From the NCBI GenBank assembly GCA_021018815.1, contig JAITYX010000016.1, positions 7,951,001 through 8,015,000 of the forward strand: a DNA stretch of 64,000 nt. Reading direction: 5' to 3'. This stretch comes from Talinum fruticosum (Eukaryota; Streptophyta; Magnoliopsida; Caryophyllales; Talinaceae). This document shows, in pieces, positions 12,101 through 22,933 of this stretch. The notes beneath the pieces are model-generated. The model searched no databases, had not been told where the DNA came from, and saw nothing but the letters and a program-made list of their open reading frames with translations. Each line of letters opens with the position of its first letter. The first letter of the stretch is position 1. The translations under genes and the position numbers were made by a program.

Positions 12101-12720
12101 GGTGTCAGCTACGTAAGCACTGCTGTCAAAGGTAGCATTGGGTATCTAGACCCTGAGTACTACAGACTTCGTCAGCTGACTGAGAAATCTGACGTGTATT
12201 CATTCGGGGTGGTGCTATTTGAAGTACTCTGTGCCCGGCAAGTGATAAACCCCAGTCTTGCCAAGGATCAGGTGAACCTGGCCTTATGGGCCCGGAGCCA
12301 CTACAAAAGTGGAACTCTCAGCACCATTGTGGACCCGAATTTGGCAGGTGAAATCGCACCCGAGTCTCTAAGGAAGTTTGGAGAGGTAGCAGAAATGTGT
12401 GTTCGAGATCATGGGAGCGACAGGCCCTCCATGGGGGATGTAGTTTGGGCACTGGAGTTCACCTTGCAACTTCAATTGACTGCTGACGAAAAGATCACGG
12501 GTAGTACCAGTGGCGGTGATGATGGTGTTGCTAGGGAGAATGAGGCACTGACTGCCGCGGGGATAACTTGTCCCATAGCAGCACAAGCATAAGTGGTAGT
12601 GGTACAACCAGGTCCTTTACTATTCCTGAAGCTGCCTCAAATTCAGATGTTGATGTGGGCGAACAGACCATGAGGTCTGGCTCTGTCTTCTCTGAAATTT
12701 TACATCCACAAGCCCGTTGA
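9180..12720 (+). CDS. CrRLK1L malectin-like receptor kinase (two frame breaks)
   Basis: Plasma-membrane Ser/Thr receptor kinase of the FERONIA/THESEUS/HERK type, a family that senses wall-associated ligands such as RALF peptides. Exons are 9180-9991, 10637-11083 and 11186-12720. Order: signal peptide (about residues 1-24), malectin-like ectodomain (exons 1-2 and the start of exon 3, including YLVRLHFCE and [10 protein letters not shown]), a TM helix after the HHH run, a Ser/Thr-rich juxtamembrane, and a kinase with [22 protein letters not shown] and [11 protein letters not shown]. Two single-base losses break the frame: in the glycine loop at 11648-11650 (GGTTTGG where GGTTTTGG is expected) and in the GGGG run near 12560. 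With both allowed for, the protein would be about 931 residues, near family length, ending at TGA 12718-12720. Introns are unusual for this family. Confidence 0.9.
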
Positions 12721-13050
12721 GTTTTATTATTTCTCTTGTGTTATTGTAAAATATTGAATGATTTTACCTACATTTGAGTCGGAGTTGGAAATTAATTAGA
12801 GTTTTCGATGAAAATGAGTTTTAAGGCATTTTTGAATTCAACCATTCTAAATACACTTGAAAAATGGACGTCTAATTTATGACATTATGCAGTCAAATAT
12901 AAGATATCACCAGAAAAATATGAAATTCTAAGAAAAAAATTAAAATCAATCAACCACAATGTATTAGTAATACAGGAATAGGAGTAACAGTTGGCAGTGG
13001 GCGAAAAGGAGAGGGCGATGGAAGGAGATAGGGAGAAAAGTGCTGCTGTG
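12721..13050. other. Receptor-kinase 3' flank up to repeat arm
   Basis: AT-rich 3' flank with no gene. If the 13-kb tandem-duplication model is right, sequence like this should also lie immediately left of window base 1. Confidence 0.5.
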
Positions 13051-16000
13051 GTACAGAGGAGAGGATGCTCGATCAAAATTGACTTAGTCTGCGTTGACGA
13101 TGTCAAATACTGAAAGGAACCAAGAGAGACTCCAGATCAGCTTGTCTTCAAAATATCTCTGAGAATAATACTATCTGGATGGGAGAGGTATTGGTACAAA
13201 TTGTACTGAGTGTCAATTTCCTCAGTTGAGGAATTTGCCTAGGCCACACGGGTTTATTATGCGTTCAATCGGGGCTAAATATCTGGTGGACCTAGTTTAG
13301 TGGTTATCCACCTCCTCCTCCCCCGCTTAGTAAGCCGTTATTGTCTGCCTTCTGCCATGGGGTGGAAAGGAAGAAAAGATGCCTATTTTTTTAAGTAAAA
13401 GAATGTTTAATGAAGAAAAGTAGAGTTGTTATGAAGACGAATAATGTGTCTAAATCAAATGAGAAAAATCTAGCAAGGCGAATACAAATGCCAAAGTAAT
13501 GACTAATCAACCTTCATCCAAGGGGCCTCGACTGATAGCATTCTTTCAAGTGAAGAGCCACTTAAATTGACTACCTATCAATGAAAATCAAGAACCAACG
13601 TCCTTTCTTTTCCTTTTCCCTTTTTTCTTTGAAATGATGATTGATAAAGATGGATTCGCCATTTGTTTGGCGAGTTAGGAAATAATTTTATCGTCAAAAA
13701 TAAATAAGTTTATCAAATATTTTTTAAGAAACAGCTTAATACAAACAACTAATATAAAAGGCTAACACAAACAGAGTAACAACTAATACAAACAGTTAAC
13801 AATTGATCGCCAAACGGGACCAAAGATGGATTGACCATTTGTTTAATGAGTTCGAAAATATAAGTATTAAATGAAATGGTGGCTAAAGAAAATGTCTTTA
13901 TAAAAAAAGACTATTTGGATAAGAATACTATAACCACCGCAATTTATAAATACCCCCACATACCATTTTGAATAGGTAGACATGTTGGTACGGATAATCA
14001 TCGGAAAATTTTCTTATGCACCAAGGTCCATATAAGAATATGAATTGTATGTGTTACTGTGAGCAGTGACAATCAACATTTATTTGTCATGACGATAAAT
14101 ATTTTAAAATTTTTTAATATTTTAATATTTGATATTTGATTTACCCATATCGAAGATTATTATCATGTTTTTGGTAGGATATCATTGTTATTTTTGCTAT
14201 TAATAATTGATAAATACTTATTTGTTTATCAATAAACATTTATAAATTTTGTAATGAACATTGCTCTAAGGTGAACATTTACAAAGTATAGAGATGAAAA
14301 TATAGCAAATATTTTAGAATACTTGGATATTTTCACCTCTGGTATTTGATAAATATTTATTTCTTTATAAATCAATTATAGCATTTTGTTGCTTAGATAA
14401 TTGATTATTAGCAGGGTGAAAGAAGGTTTATCTTCTCCTCTCGAGATTATTGATACGTGAATTAGTTTTGGACACGGAGAAGATTATTGCTTAGATTATT
14501 GATAATCAAGGAGAAGATGAGGGTCATTATTGCTTAGATTTGGACAAGCAGTAAGCCATAATAATGATGCGTTAAACCTCAAGGAAAGATTATTGCTTAG
14601 ATTATTGATAATCAAGGAGAAGACAAACCTTCTCTCGAGAAATAATGACGGGTGAAAAACTCATGTGCTCCCTCATCTTCTCCAACTACAAGTCCCCATG
14701 TGTTATGTTAAGAGAACTTGCTCAGTGATCGACCCAGTCAGACGAATGGGTCAATGTATTTTGACTCATTGAGCTTAAGACCCAATGTTACCATTGAGGG
14801 TCTTAAGTTCAATGCACACCATTAGTGTGGCTTGTTTGAGCTGAAAATTAAGCATGGGAAAGGGATCCTGATACCCAGCAGTATACAAGCTGCTGTTAAC
14901 TTTTCTAAATGCTTGACTTCGGCACTAAGAGCGATTGTTGATCAGGAAACTAACCGAAAGTTAGCAAAGAAGTCAATGCCCCCAACAGTATAGTACATTA
15001 GACATGGTTAAGTACAGAAAATGGAAATTATGAATAAATAACACAATAAAATATAAATACAATGTAGGTTAAGCATAGTCGTCATCAAAGTCCCCAAAGT
15101 AAGCAAGTCAGTCTGTCCCAGCAAATAAAAACCCCGAGCAAATGCCCCTAGTGGATCCTTTCAGCATGGCGTATGTCACAGCCAACGCATTTTCACACTC
15201 AATGAGAGCATTCACAAAGGAACATTGAAGGATTTATACATGAAAATTATGGCTTACTGCTTCTTGTTAATGTCATACAGAACACATGCATCTGCAGCAG
15301 TCTTCAACTGGAAACACAGAATCAAACAGATTTACAAAACAGCATATGAGAGATACCGATAGACCAAAATATAGTAGCTGAAGACGAGAATCTGCACTAT
15401 CTGGGGGCATAAGTACCTGTATCATGTTAACTGCTTGTTTAACGGCCCATCCAAACAGAACCACAACTTCCAGGAAACAGAGAGGCAAACTTTGTCTCCC
15501 GGAAGATACTAAAACCTACAGCATCAGCAAACAACCAAGTAGAATGATTAGTAGGAGCCCTTTAAATCTTTTACATTATATCAAAAGGAAAGAGTCCTTG
15601 TAATCAAATAATACATCAATGACATCCTCGTCTTGACTCTTAGCAAGGAGAAAAATCATTATGTACAGAACCTGCAGATTTCACAAAAATAACAATATCA
15701 ACATTGCAACCATTGAAACTTCATCAACGCTCACACAAAGTCAGAGTATTACCTCGCACGAGACACAACAGAAGGCCATAAATTTTCGGTTTCCATAATA
15801 CAATCTAAAAAGCCAACTAGAGCTGTCCTTCACATCTTTATGGCTCACCTTGCCTGACAAGAAAGTACTGCAGTAAGAAAAGTAATGAAAATCAGCCACA
15901 CAGGAACTATATATATAACAGACATACTGTTTGAGCAGATAACTTGTATCCCTTGAGCTACCTGTACATTTGTAGCCAATGGCTAGCAATATCCAAGGCT

Positions 16001-16623
16001 AGCAATGATAGGAAAATCAAGCCAGGCCTGTCATTAGAGCAAACTATATCACAATCAGATGCGTATTTGCGAATTAAAGGGGCAGATGTAAACGAGTATG
16101 ACATTAATTTTACCTATATACTTGGGTCAGTGTCACCAATAGACAAGCAGTGCTTATCCTGCAATAAGCAAACTTGTTACCAACATGAGATGGATTAATA
16201 GAAGTATAGAGATCCACCCATCCCGAAAACAAACGGCTCACTGTTCAATGCCATGAACTTTAAGAAATAGCCTTAGAAACAAGATGGCACCAGGAATCGC
16301 AGAAGTTTCTTATGTAAAAGGAAACTGACACTTAATTTGGTTTGAGGGGCAAGTGACCAACACAGAGGAGAGAACAAGGGAAAGAGAAGACATACCTATC
16401 AGTCACCATGTCTAAAACTGCCCCAAATGTTGATACTGGACCAACGATGCATGGAGTCAGAAAAAGTTACGAAATGTTGATTAAACTATTAGTTGTTGTT
16501 AGCTTCACTTCATGCAAAAGTACAAAGATTTCATCTCATAGATTCGCAGAAATGTGGTATATTTGATCAATGCGCTTATCTACCATAAAAAATTCACATA
16601 TAGGAAAAGTTACCGATACAAAA
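13051..16623. repeat. Right arm of 3.6-kb direct repeat
   Basis: Matches 1-3585. The shared sequence ends at 16623 within intron 3 of PIS, about six bases from the exon 3 donor at 16630. Past that point the intact gene continues, so this arm sits in the ancestral PIS context. Bases 13051-15253 are PIS 3' flank, with no gene visible. Confidence 0.97.
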
Positions 16624-16981
16624 GCCTACCTTGATTTAATTTACGTGCAAACCAACCATCTACTCCATCAAGTACAAAGCTGCAATCATATGGTTGAAAC
16701 TTTATCAGTCTAATGTCCCCATAAGAATAAGAAGTTGAAAGCAACTCGAGCAATCAGTCATCACCTTACAAAATATAGAAGCGCAAAGAGCTCTTTACGA
16801 GAGAAACATATTGCAAAGGCAACACAATTCATCAGAACTCTGACATATCCTGAGATATAGATTCAATGTAAATTCCCTAGAAATTATCTAATGCTAATAC
16901 AAACTATTTGCCAAACTCACCAATAATGTTGGGTATGTAAAGATATATTGTCCTCATCTTTAGTTTCAACTCATCAGCCAT
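15254..16981 (-). CDS. PIS: CDP-diacylglycerol--inositol 3-phosphatidyltransferase
   Basis: Makes phosphatidylinositol from CDP-diacylglycerol and myo-inositol in the ER/Golgi membrane, feeding phosphoinositides and inositol sphingolipids. Ten exons in transcript order: 16921-16981, 16765-16849, 16630-16679, 16396-16435, 16114-16158, 15962-16027, 15753-15867, 15615-15671, 15417-15515, 15254-15307. They total 672 bases with every junction in phase, giving 223 residues, the usual plant length. The complete CDP-alcohol phosphotransferase signature DGxxARx8Gx3Dx3D is spelled across exons 3-4 (DGWFARK...VSTFGAVLDMVTD). KDVKDSSSWLFRLYYGNR and a C-terminal TAADACVLYDI are family hallmarks. Hydrophobic segments fit several TM helices. 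The start ATG at 16981 precedes the conserved YLYIPNIIG. It converges with the receptor kinase and diverges from the gene at 19579. No frame break. Confidence 0.95.
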
Positions 16982-18472
16982 TTTGTACTATAAAGTAATG
17001 CCGTATACTCCACAAGAGAATGGAGAAACCCTTTTCCACCTGCTTGCATGTAATACATGTTTAGTGAATAAAGCAATTTGTAACGCACAGACACAGGCCT
17101 TCTAGCCCAAAATGGAACACGCAAGTATATCACAAACAGAACTGGCGGAATGCTATGTTAATGGCAACATAAGGTTAGGTGTAGTAGTGACGAGAACATA
17201 TATTTATTAAATACTTGATGAAAGAATCTCTAGTAATTCAAAGTTACCAGAAACATATTGCTTCAAATGGATTAAGAATTTTAAATTTACTTTATCAAAA
17301 CCTTAGCTTTGTGATATCACATTTTTGCAAGGTCCCAAAAATATCAAGTTAGATAATCACCATAAAAACCCCTTCTCTAATTCCCCATTGTCTACATCCC
17401 ATCAGTGTGCCAATTTTCTAGATGATTGAAAAAGCCAATTTCAGGGAATTTTTTCAACTTGAATTATGATGGGATAAAGCAAAATGACTCTCTAACTGTA
17501 CTCTACTTCCTTTCTATGAAGTAACAGGAATTTTTGGTTTTTACTCTAGGGTCTGATACTCTAAATGAAAAAACTATATGCACTTTAGGGGTAAGGCAAC
17601 TCCATTTTGACCCTCTCTACCCTGCTTATGCTTATTTCTTAAGCAAGACTCTTGAGGTTTATGTTTGGATAACGATTTTACACATATCACCAACAATAGC
17701 AACAAAAAAACACTAGACTAATTGGACTTTTGGAACTTCAATGTTGTATCTCTCAAAATCATATGTCTTCGATAAGCCCCATTTCATAGGGCTCCTAGAA
17801 CTTATCAAGGAAGGTGGGGTTCAATCCAGTGTGCCAAGCAATAGAAATAAGATGTTCATGCACAACTTCAATGTTGAGTTAATTTTCGAATTTTGTTACA
17901 ATAGTTACAAAAAGCTTAATGTCAACTCCCACTTTTCCTTTTCCAAAACAGTTCCTCATTCATGAAGTAGTTTTACATTATTTAAAGACTCATTATCTAT
18001 ATAAGGCCATCTTCCTACCGATGATTGGCTTCAGGAAGATGTACTATGCCTAATCCTAAGCCTAGAAAACTCTGGAAACTCAAGAAAATCCAGAAAGTCA
18101 CAAAACGAACACATTAGCTAGCAATTCACTCTTCATACAGACTCAATGTGATAGACCACCTTCAGCCCTCACTTCCAATTACTAGACAAACAATATAAAT
18201 CCAAGCAACAAAACTGATGAAAAAGTCAAATTGAACAGCCTCATTAATCCATTTATTGACTTCAAACCCAAGTGAAATTTCACATAAAACTCCAAAATAA
18301 GTCTAAATCAGGGACATAAATAAAAGAACCAAAAATAACATTAACCACCACCAATCCACATGCTAACCCGACCCGAGAACCATAAACCAACACCAAATAA
18401 CAGATAGAAAGATAGAGAAAGACAATACAAAGCCTGCAAATTAGCAGTAAATAGAGTACTTACCCGGAATGA
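16982..18472 (-). other. Likely 5'-leader intron of PIS
   Basis: A TATAG acceptor lies about six bases upstream of the PIS start codon, and a consensus donor (GTAAGT) for a leader exon lies at about 18463, which implies a leader intron of roughly 1.47 kb. Short open frames on the plus strand near 17530-17970 have no family signal and are probably chance. Confidence 0.5.
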
Positions 18473-18733
18473 ATATTCACACGAGCTCTTAATTGCAGTG
18501 CAGCGTTAATCTCAAATGATGTGATCTCTTCAAACTGCGTCGATTTAGGGCACAACAGCAGCAAAGGACTAATAAATACTACTCAAAAAACATAAATTGA
18601 ATACTAAATACACACTAAAAAGAGGAAAACCTACTACAGAGGGCAAGAGAGAATAAAAGTTGAATTCAGAAATCATTTGTTTACCTTGCCGACGAATCCA
18701 GAATGACAGATGGTTCGCCAATTGGGTCCGCAT
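18464..18733 (-). other. PIS leader exons with a spliced 17-codon uORF
   Basis: Reading the minus strand, a leader exon ends at 18685 with donor GTAAAC, and a second leader exon spans 18534-18464 (acceptor GACGCAG, donor GTAAGT). An upstream ATG at 18733 would read MRTQLANHLSFWIRRQV and stop just inside the second leader exon, far upstream of the PIS start. If transcribed as drawn, it would reduce or regulate PIS translation. Exon limits are inferred from splice motifs only. Confidence 0.4.
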
Positions 18734-18890
18734 CTGGGAAAGTAGAGAGCTTTATGAAAATTGAGAAATCAAGAATCAATCTTGAGGATTAGGATTTGGA
18801 AAGCACGTATTTTAGGTTCTACATGAAATTTGGGGAAGTGCAAGTGGGAGGGAGGGGAGAGGGAGAGATTAACCGTTCTTTCGTGCCATT

Positions 18891-19578
18891 CGTGCGCGGT
18901 ACTACAGTTCAGAGCTTACGAACAATACCACTGACTGATAATTAAGGTTTTTAAAAAATTAAAGAAAATAGCACCCAAAAAATTATGAGAAAAAAGTTAT
19001 AAAAATAGATTTAGGTGGTCATTTCAAAAAAATCTTTTTCATTGGTAACGAAAAAAAGAACTGTTTTTATAATAATAATTCAAAAAATTCGTAATTAAAT
19101 TAGTATAATATCTATAAGAAAAAGCAAAATAACCACTAACAACAAATTGTCCATACTACAAAAAAATCCTACAAATTATTCATAAGCTAAAAACATCAAT
19201 GTACATATAGATTGTTTGTCAATAAGTTTGATTTTTGAACTAATGTATTAATCTTTCTATTCTAAAATATTTATTTTGCTTATAAAATAAATTTTTAAAA
19301 AATATTATTCAATGCATTATTGTCAATATTTAGAGAATTTTTTTCCATAGAAGAGAAAAAACTTTTAATACAACTATAAGAATTTCAGATACATTAGATC
19401 TCATATTAGATCTTTCCCCTTTTTATTTTGTTTTTTTTTTTTTTGGGTTGGGGGCGGTTCCATGGTAGTGGCCCAAGGAAGAAGCCCAAGTAAGATATAA
19501 GAAGGGTTGGCTGCTGAAGGAACGTATGCCGCCATTGATAGTGGTTTGTTAGCTCTGTAGAAAGTCAGAGTGAAGAAG
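18891..19578. promoter_or_regulatory. Divergent promoter region between PIS and DUF2039 gene
   Basis: About 0.7 kb separates the probable PIS leader (transcribed left) from the start codon at 19579 (transcribed right). It is AT-rich, with a poly-T tract near 19430-19444. The two genes probably share or abut promoters here. I could not single out a convincing TATA box for either. Confidence 0.4.
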
Positions 19579-19867
19579 ATGAGCAAGCAAGGTCCTCCTA
19601 AGCATCAAAACAAATTCGCTTGGAAACCTAATGCTGGCCGCAAAATCAACGAAACGGTAATAAACAATCACCAAAAATCCCTCCTTTTCTCTCTCTCAAT
19701 CTGGATTTTCTGCAACCAATTGTGAATTGATGGAAAAGAAAAACAGGAACCAGGTGGCAGATTTCGGCCCTTCCCTGAAGTAACTGGAGTTTGCCCTCGT
19801 TGTAAGGATCAAATTGAATGGAAACGCAAGTATGGCAAATACAAGCCACTCACTGAGCCCGCTAAGT

Positions 19868-19914
<47 letters not shown>

Positions 19915-21651
19915 ATCGATGCTTTGAATCTGTTTCTGTCAACTGGGAATCTGGGTTCTGATTTTCAGTGATTGATGATTGATGGGTAGAGCTTTAATTT
20001 GTGAATTGTGATTTATTTTCCCTTTTCCTTTTTCAGTCAGAAGTGTTCCAAGCGGGCTGTTCGTCAAGCTTACCTTAATCTTTGTCCTGGTTAGTTTAAT
20101 TCTTTATTTAGGATTCCTACTTATGCAATGCAATCAATTGTGAAATTTGGGCATTTAAAAGATTTTATCTTTGGAGTTGGAAGTTTATGAATTTGAAATT
20201 GTAAGGGTGGGAGGAAAGGAAGGGGGTTCATGTTGACGTGTTTTGTGCAACTGTTTGCAGGATGTGCAAAGGATCAGGGTGTCTGTGCTAAGTGTTGTTG
20301 CCGTGTTAATCAAATTGTTGGGAGGTTTATTTCTTTTCCTTGGGCTTCTTTTTTGTCATTTTCTTCTGATTTTCGATTTATCTTGTTCTTTGTTTTGTGC
20401 AGAGACTCTGCAGAAGTGGAAACTGAGCAGAAGATGCTTGAGGAGGTCTGCCCTTTTTGCCTTTTTCTTCTTTGAATATGAATTTACCCACCCCCACCAC
20501 TGAGAAAAAAAATGTTTAGGCAATTTGTTTTCTCTGTTCAATCCATGAATAACATGATGTTCATTGTATGATTCAGGCTATTAAGAATGCACGCGAGAGA
20601 GACCGAAGGAGTCTATTGCGTGCCGTAAGTCACAAAGCCCCCTACTCCCAAAGTTTTCCTGTTACGTTATCCATTATGTTGTCTCCTAGTCTATAATGCG
20701 TTGGAGAATATTAGGCTTGCCCAGAGAGGTCTTTTGTTGGGCCACTTTTCTAAGTTATCCTCTTGTATGGAAACTACTCGATCTAAGGTAGAACTTAGGT
20801 GTTGATAAATAGATCATATTTGCTCACCATCTCTGCAATGTTCACCCCTAGCTTAAATTATGGTTTGCTCTTTTGCAAAGCCCACTGACAACTTGTTCTA
20901 CTGAGCTCAACCGGACCTAATTCTAGGTATGCCCTGCCCTGAGTATGCTACCTTCCCTTGTACACAATGCCAATGTAAATGACTCAGGATATACTGCTTT
21001 GTTAAAGGACTAGAGTTCTGATTTTGAGATCATAGGCCCATGGCCTTCTGTGTTCTTAGGTTGAACTTAATCGTTGATGGGATTCATATACCTTATGCCC
21101 TTGTTTTCGACATCTTGTTGGTTCTGTGTTTATACTGATGTCTGTATAGAATAAGATCAGTTTTGATTGGAGATTATGGACCTTATGGTCCTTGAGTACA
21201 ACAAACCAGATGAATTTACCGGCATAAACCTACATGAACACTTAACAGCTTTCTTTTTCTTAATGAAATGAGTTTGTAGCTAGTAATATTATGTTTTCAT
21301 GAGTTTTTCGGAAATAGGAAATCTTCTGTTGTTTTGGTGGAGCAGATTTGTGAACTATATGAACAGTACATATCAAGTCATGATGAGTTTCTTGGAAATG
21401 GGCTGTAAACTGAACTGACTTGGCATAACCAATTTTGTTATCCACGTGCTTGCATCTTATCAAAACACATTGTAACAGATGAACAAGGATAAACCGAAAG
21501 CATCGGGGCGAAACCCCCAACCATTCAGGAGGGTAAGGTTGAGGGACTATTTCCTGCAACATCTCTTGAGGAATATGCAGAATTGAACAGGGATGATGCA
21601 GATGATGATGATGCTGAAGATGAAGAAGATGATATCAAGATATGTAATTAG
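19579..21651 (+). CDS. C9orf85-like (DUF2039) zinc-binding-type protein
   Basis: Small eukaryote-wide protein family of unknown function with conserved CxxC pairs. Exons: 19579-19656, 19747-19868, 20037-20089, 20261-20324, 20403-20445, 20577-20624, 21479-21651. The N-terminus (PPKHQNKFAWKPN) is the family start. CPRC, KCxKC and CAKCCCR motifs suggest a zinc-ribbon-like core, followed by a charged helix (EEAIKNARERDRR) and an acidic tail (DDADDDDAEDEEDD). As written, exon 7 leaves frame and stops at 21586. One extra base in the GGGG run near 21505 restores an acidic C-terminus ending at 21651, about 193 residues. Both stops are plausible on paper, but the acidic tail reads as the genuine one. 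Divergent from PIS and convergent with the carrier gene. Confidence 0.85.
19870..19911. repeat. (CT)n microsatellite touching a 5' splice site
   Basis: About 21 CT units start at the GT of the intron 2 donor (AAGTG/GTCTCT), so the donor itself is the first unit of the repeat. No consensus GTAAGT is available. Confidence 0.9.
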
Positions 21652-22933
21652 AGTGGGGCAGTTGCTGCAGTGGCTCGTTAGCCACTTCATCTCCATGAGA
21701 CTCAGGTTTGGTCCCATGGTTGTCTGCAATTGGCTACATCCATTCTTAAACTGTGAGGTCACTGAGGTCTGTTTAGGACAATTTTGAGGAAAAAAAAATT
21801 CAAGATATGTAATTAGGCAACTGACTGATGGATTCCCAGAGATTAAATATATTATAAGTTCATTTCTACTTAATACAGTAAGAATTTTGAAGTTGCAGTG
21901 TTGATAAAGTTGTTTGTAAGATTGTGTATGTGATTTGAATACTGTCTTTTATTTTTCACTATTAATGCATTGTATTGTATGTACTGCGTTTCTTCTTGTT
22001 ATATCCTTTGTTGCTAACTTGTTTGTAAGTTTTAGCAAAAATGTTTTTGCCCCACAAGAATGACGACACATTTTTCTTCTATTTTCGGGACAATTTGGGT
22101 GAACATTTATGCTTGCAGGGGAAAGGCTAACCTCGTCCATCTTTGTTTGAGGATGCCTCTGAGTCTCTCACTCTCTTTTTCTCTAACAAGATCATTCTCC
22201 AATTTATGGTCATCACACCAAACAAGGCCTTGCAGTGATCTGCAAATACACATGCATAAAACTGACCAAATATTTGGCGAGGAGTTTTCACACAATGGAT
22301 GTTGGATATCACAATCAAATCCATTATAGATCCTTCAATCTGCCAGCAATAACGATTGCTCTACACATAAATGACGGATGATATAACCAAATCAATCAGA
22401 AAAAATATTTCTACAATTGTAACCAAAGAGATCACAGTTTATACAACATTCAAAAAATGGAAAACATATTCCTTCACAATAACAATCAGATACAGATGAC
22501 CAATTTATTTGATCACTTGTGTCATGACCTTGTATGAATCACAAATTGACAACCACCCATAAAAAATACACGGGGGAAAGAATTGTTTGAAACCATTTTT
22601 CTTAATCTATGCACAACACTACATAGCTACCCGGAGTAGGAGAAAAAAAGGCATCTTTTCTCAATGTACTATTCTGAATACTGCAGAAAGATTCTGCTCA
22701 GGGAAATAGTCATTCTTCACTGACTGGATAAATGGCGGCCAGATGCTGAAACTGTTACTCGGTAATCATGAAATCAAGTCAAGAATCCTTGTCAGTACCC
22801 AAAAACAGACTTAAGTGAACGGCTGAGGAATAGAGCACAAAGTGCGTAAGAATATTTCAGGTGTATAAATGAGATTTCCTTTACATTTCACACGGTAAGA
22901 ATAAATGGTCACAGGAGTCATGTTTGGATGAAT
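21652..22933. other. Convergent intergenic region / shared 3' flanks
   Basis: The DUF2039 gene and the carrier gene end facing each other here. AT-rich. Overlapping short frames on both strands have no family signal. It probably holds both 3' UTRs. Confidence 0.5.

Noticed and set aside
9180..12720. Calling the receptor kinase, DUF2039, COB and COBL4 genes pseudogenes
   Set aside because: Each break is a one-base homopolymer loss with intact sequence afterwards. Sequencing error is the simpler explanation.
15741..15989. 82-residue minus-strand frame
   Set aside because: PIS exon 7 read backwards into intron 6. Not a separate gene.
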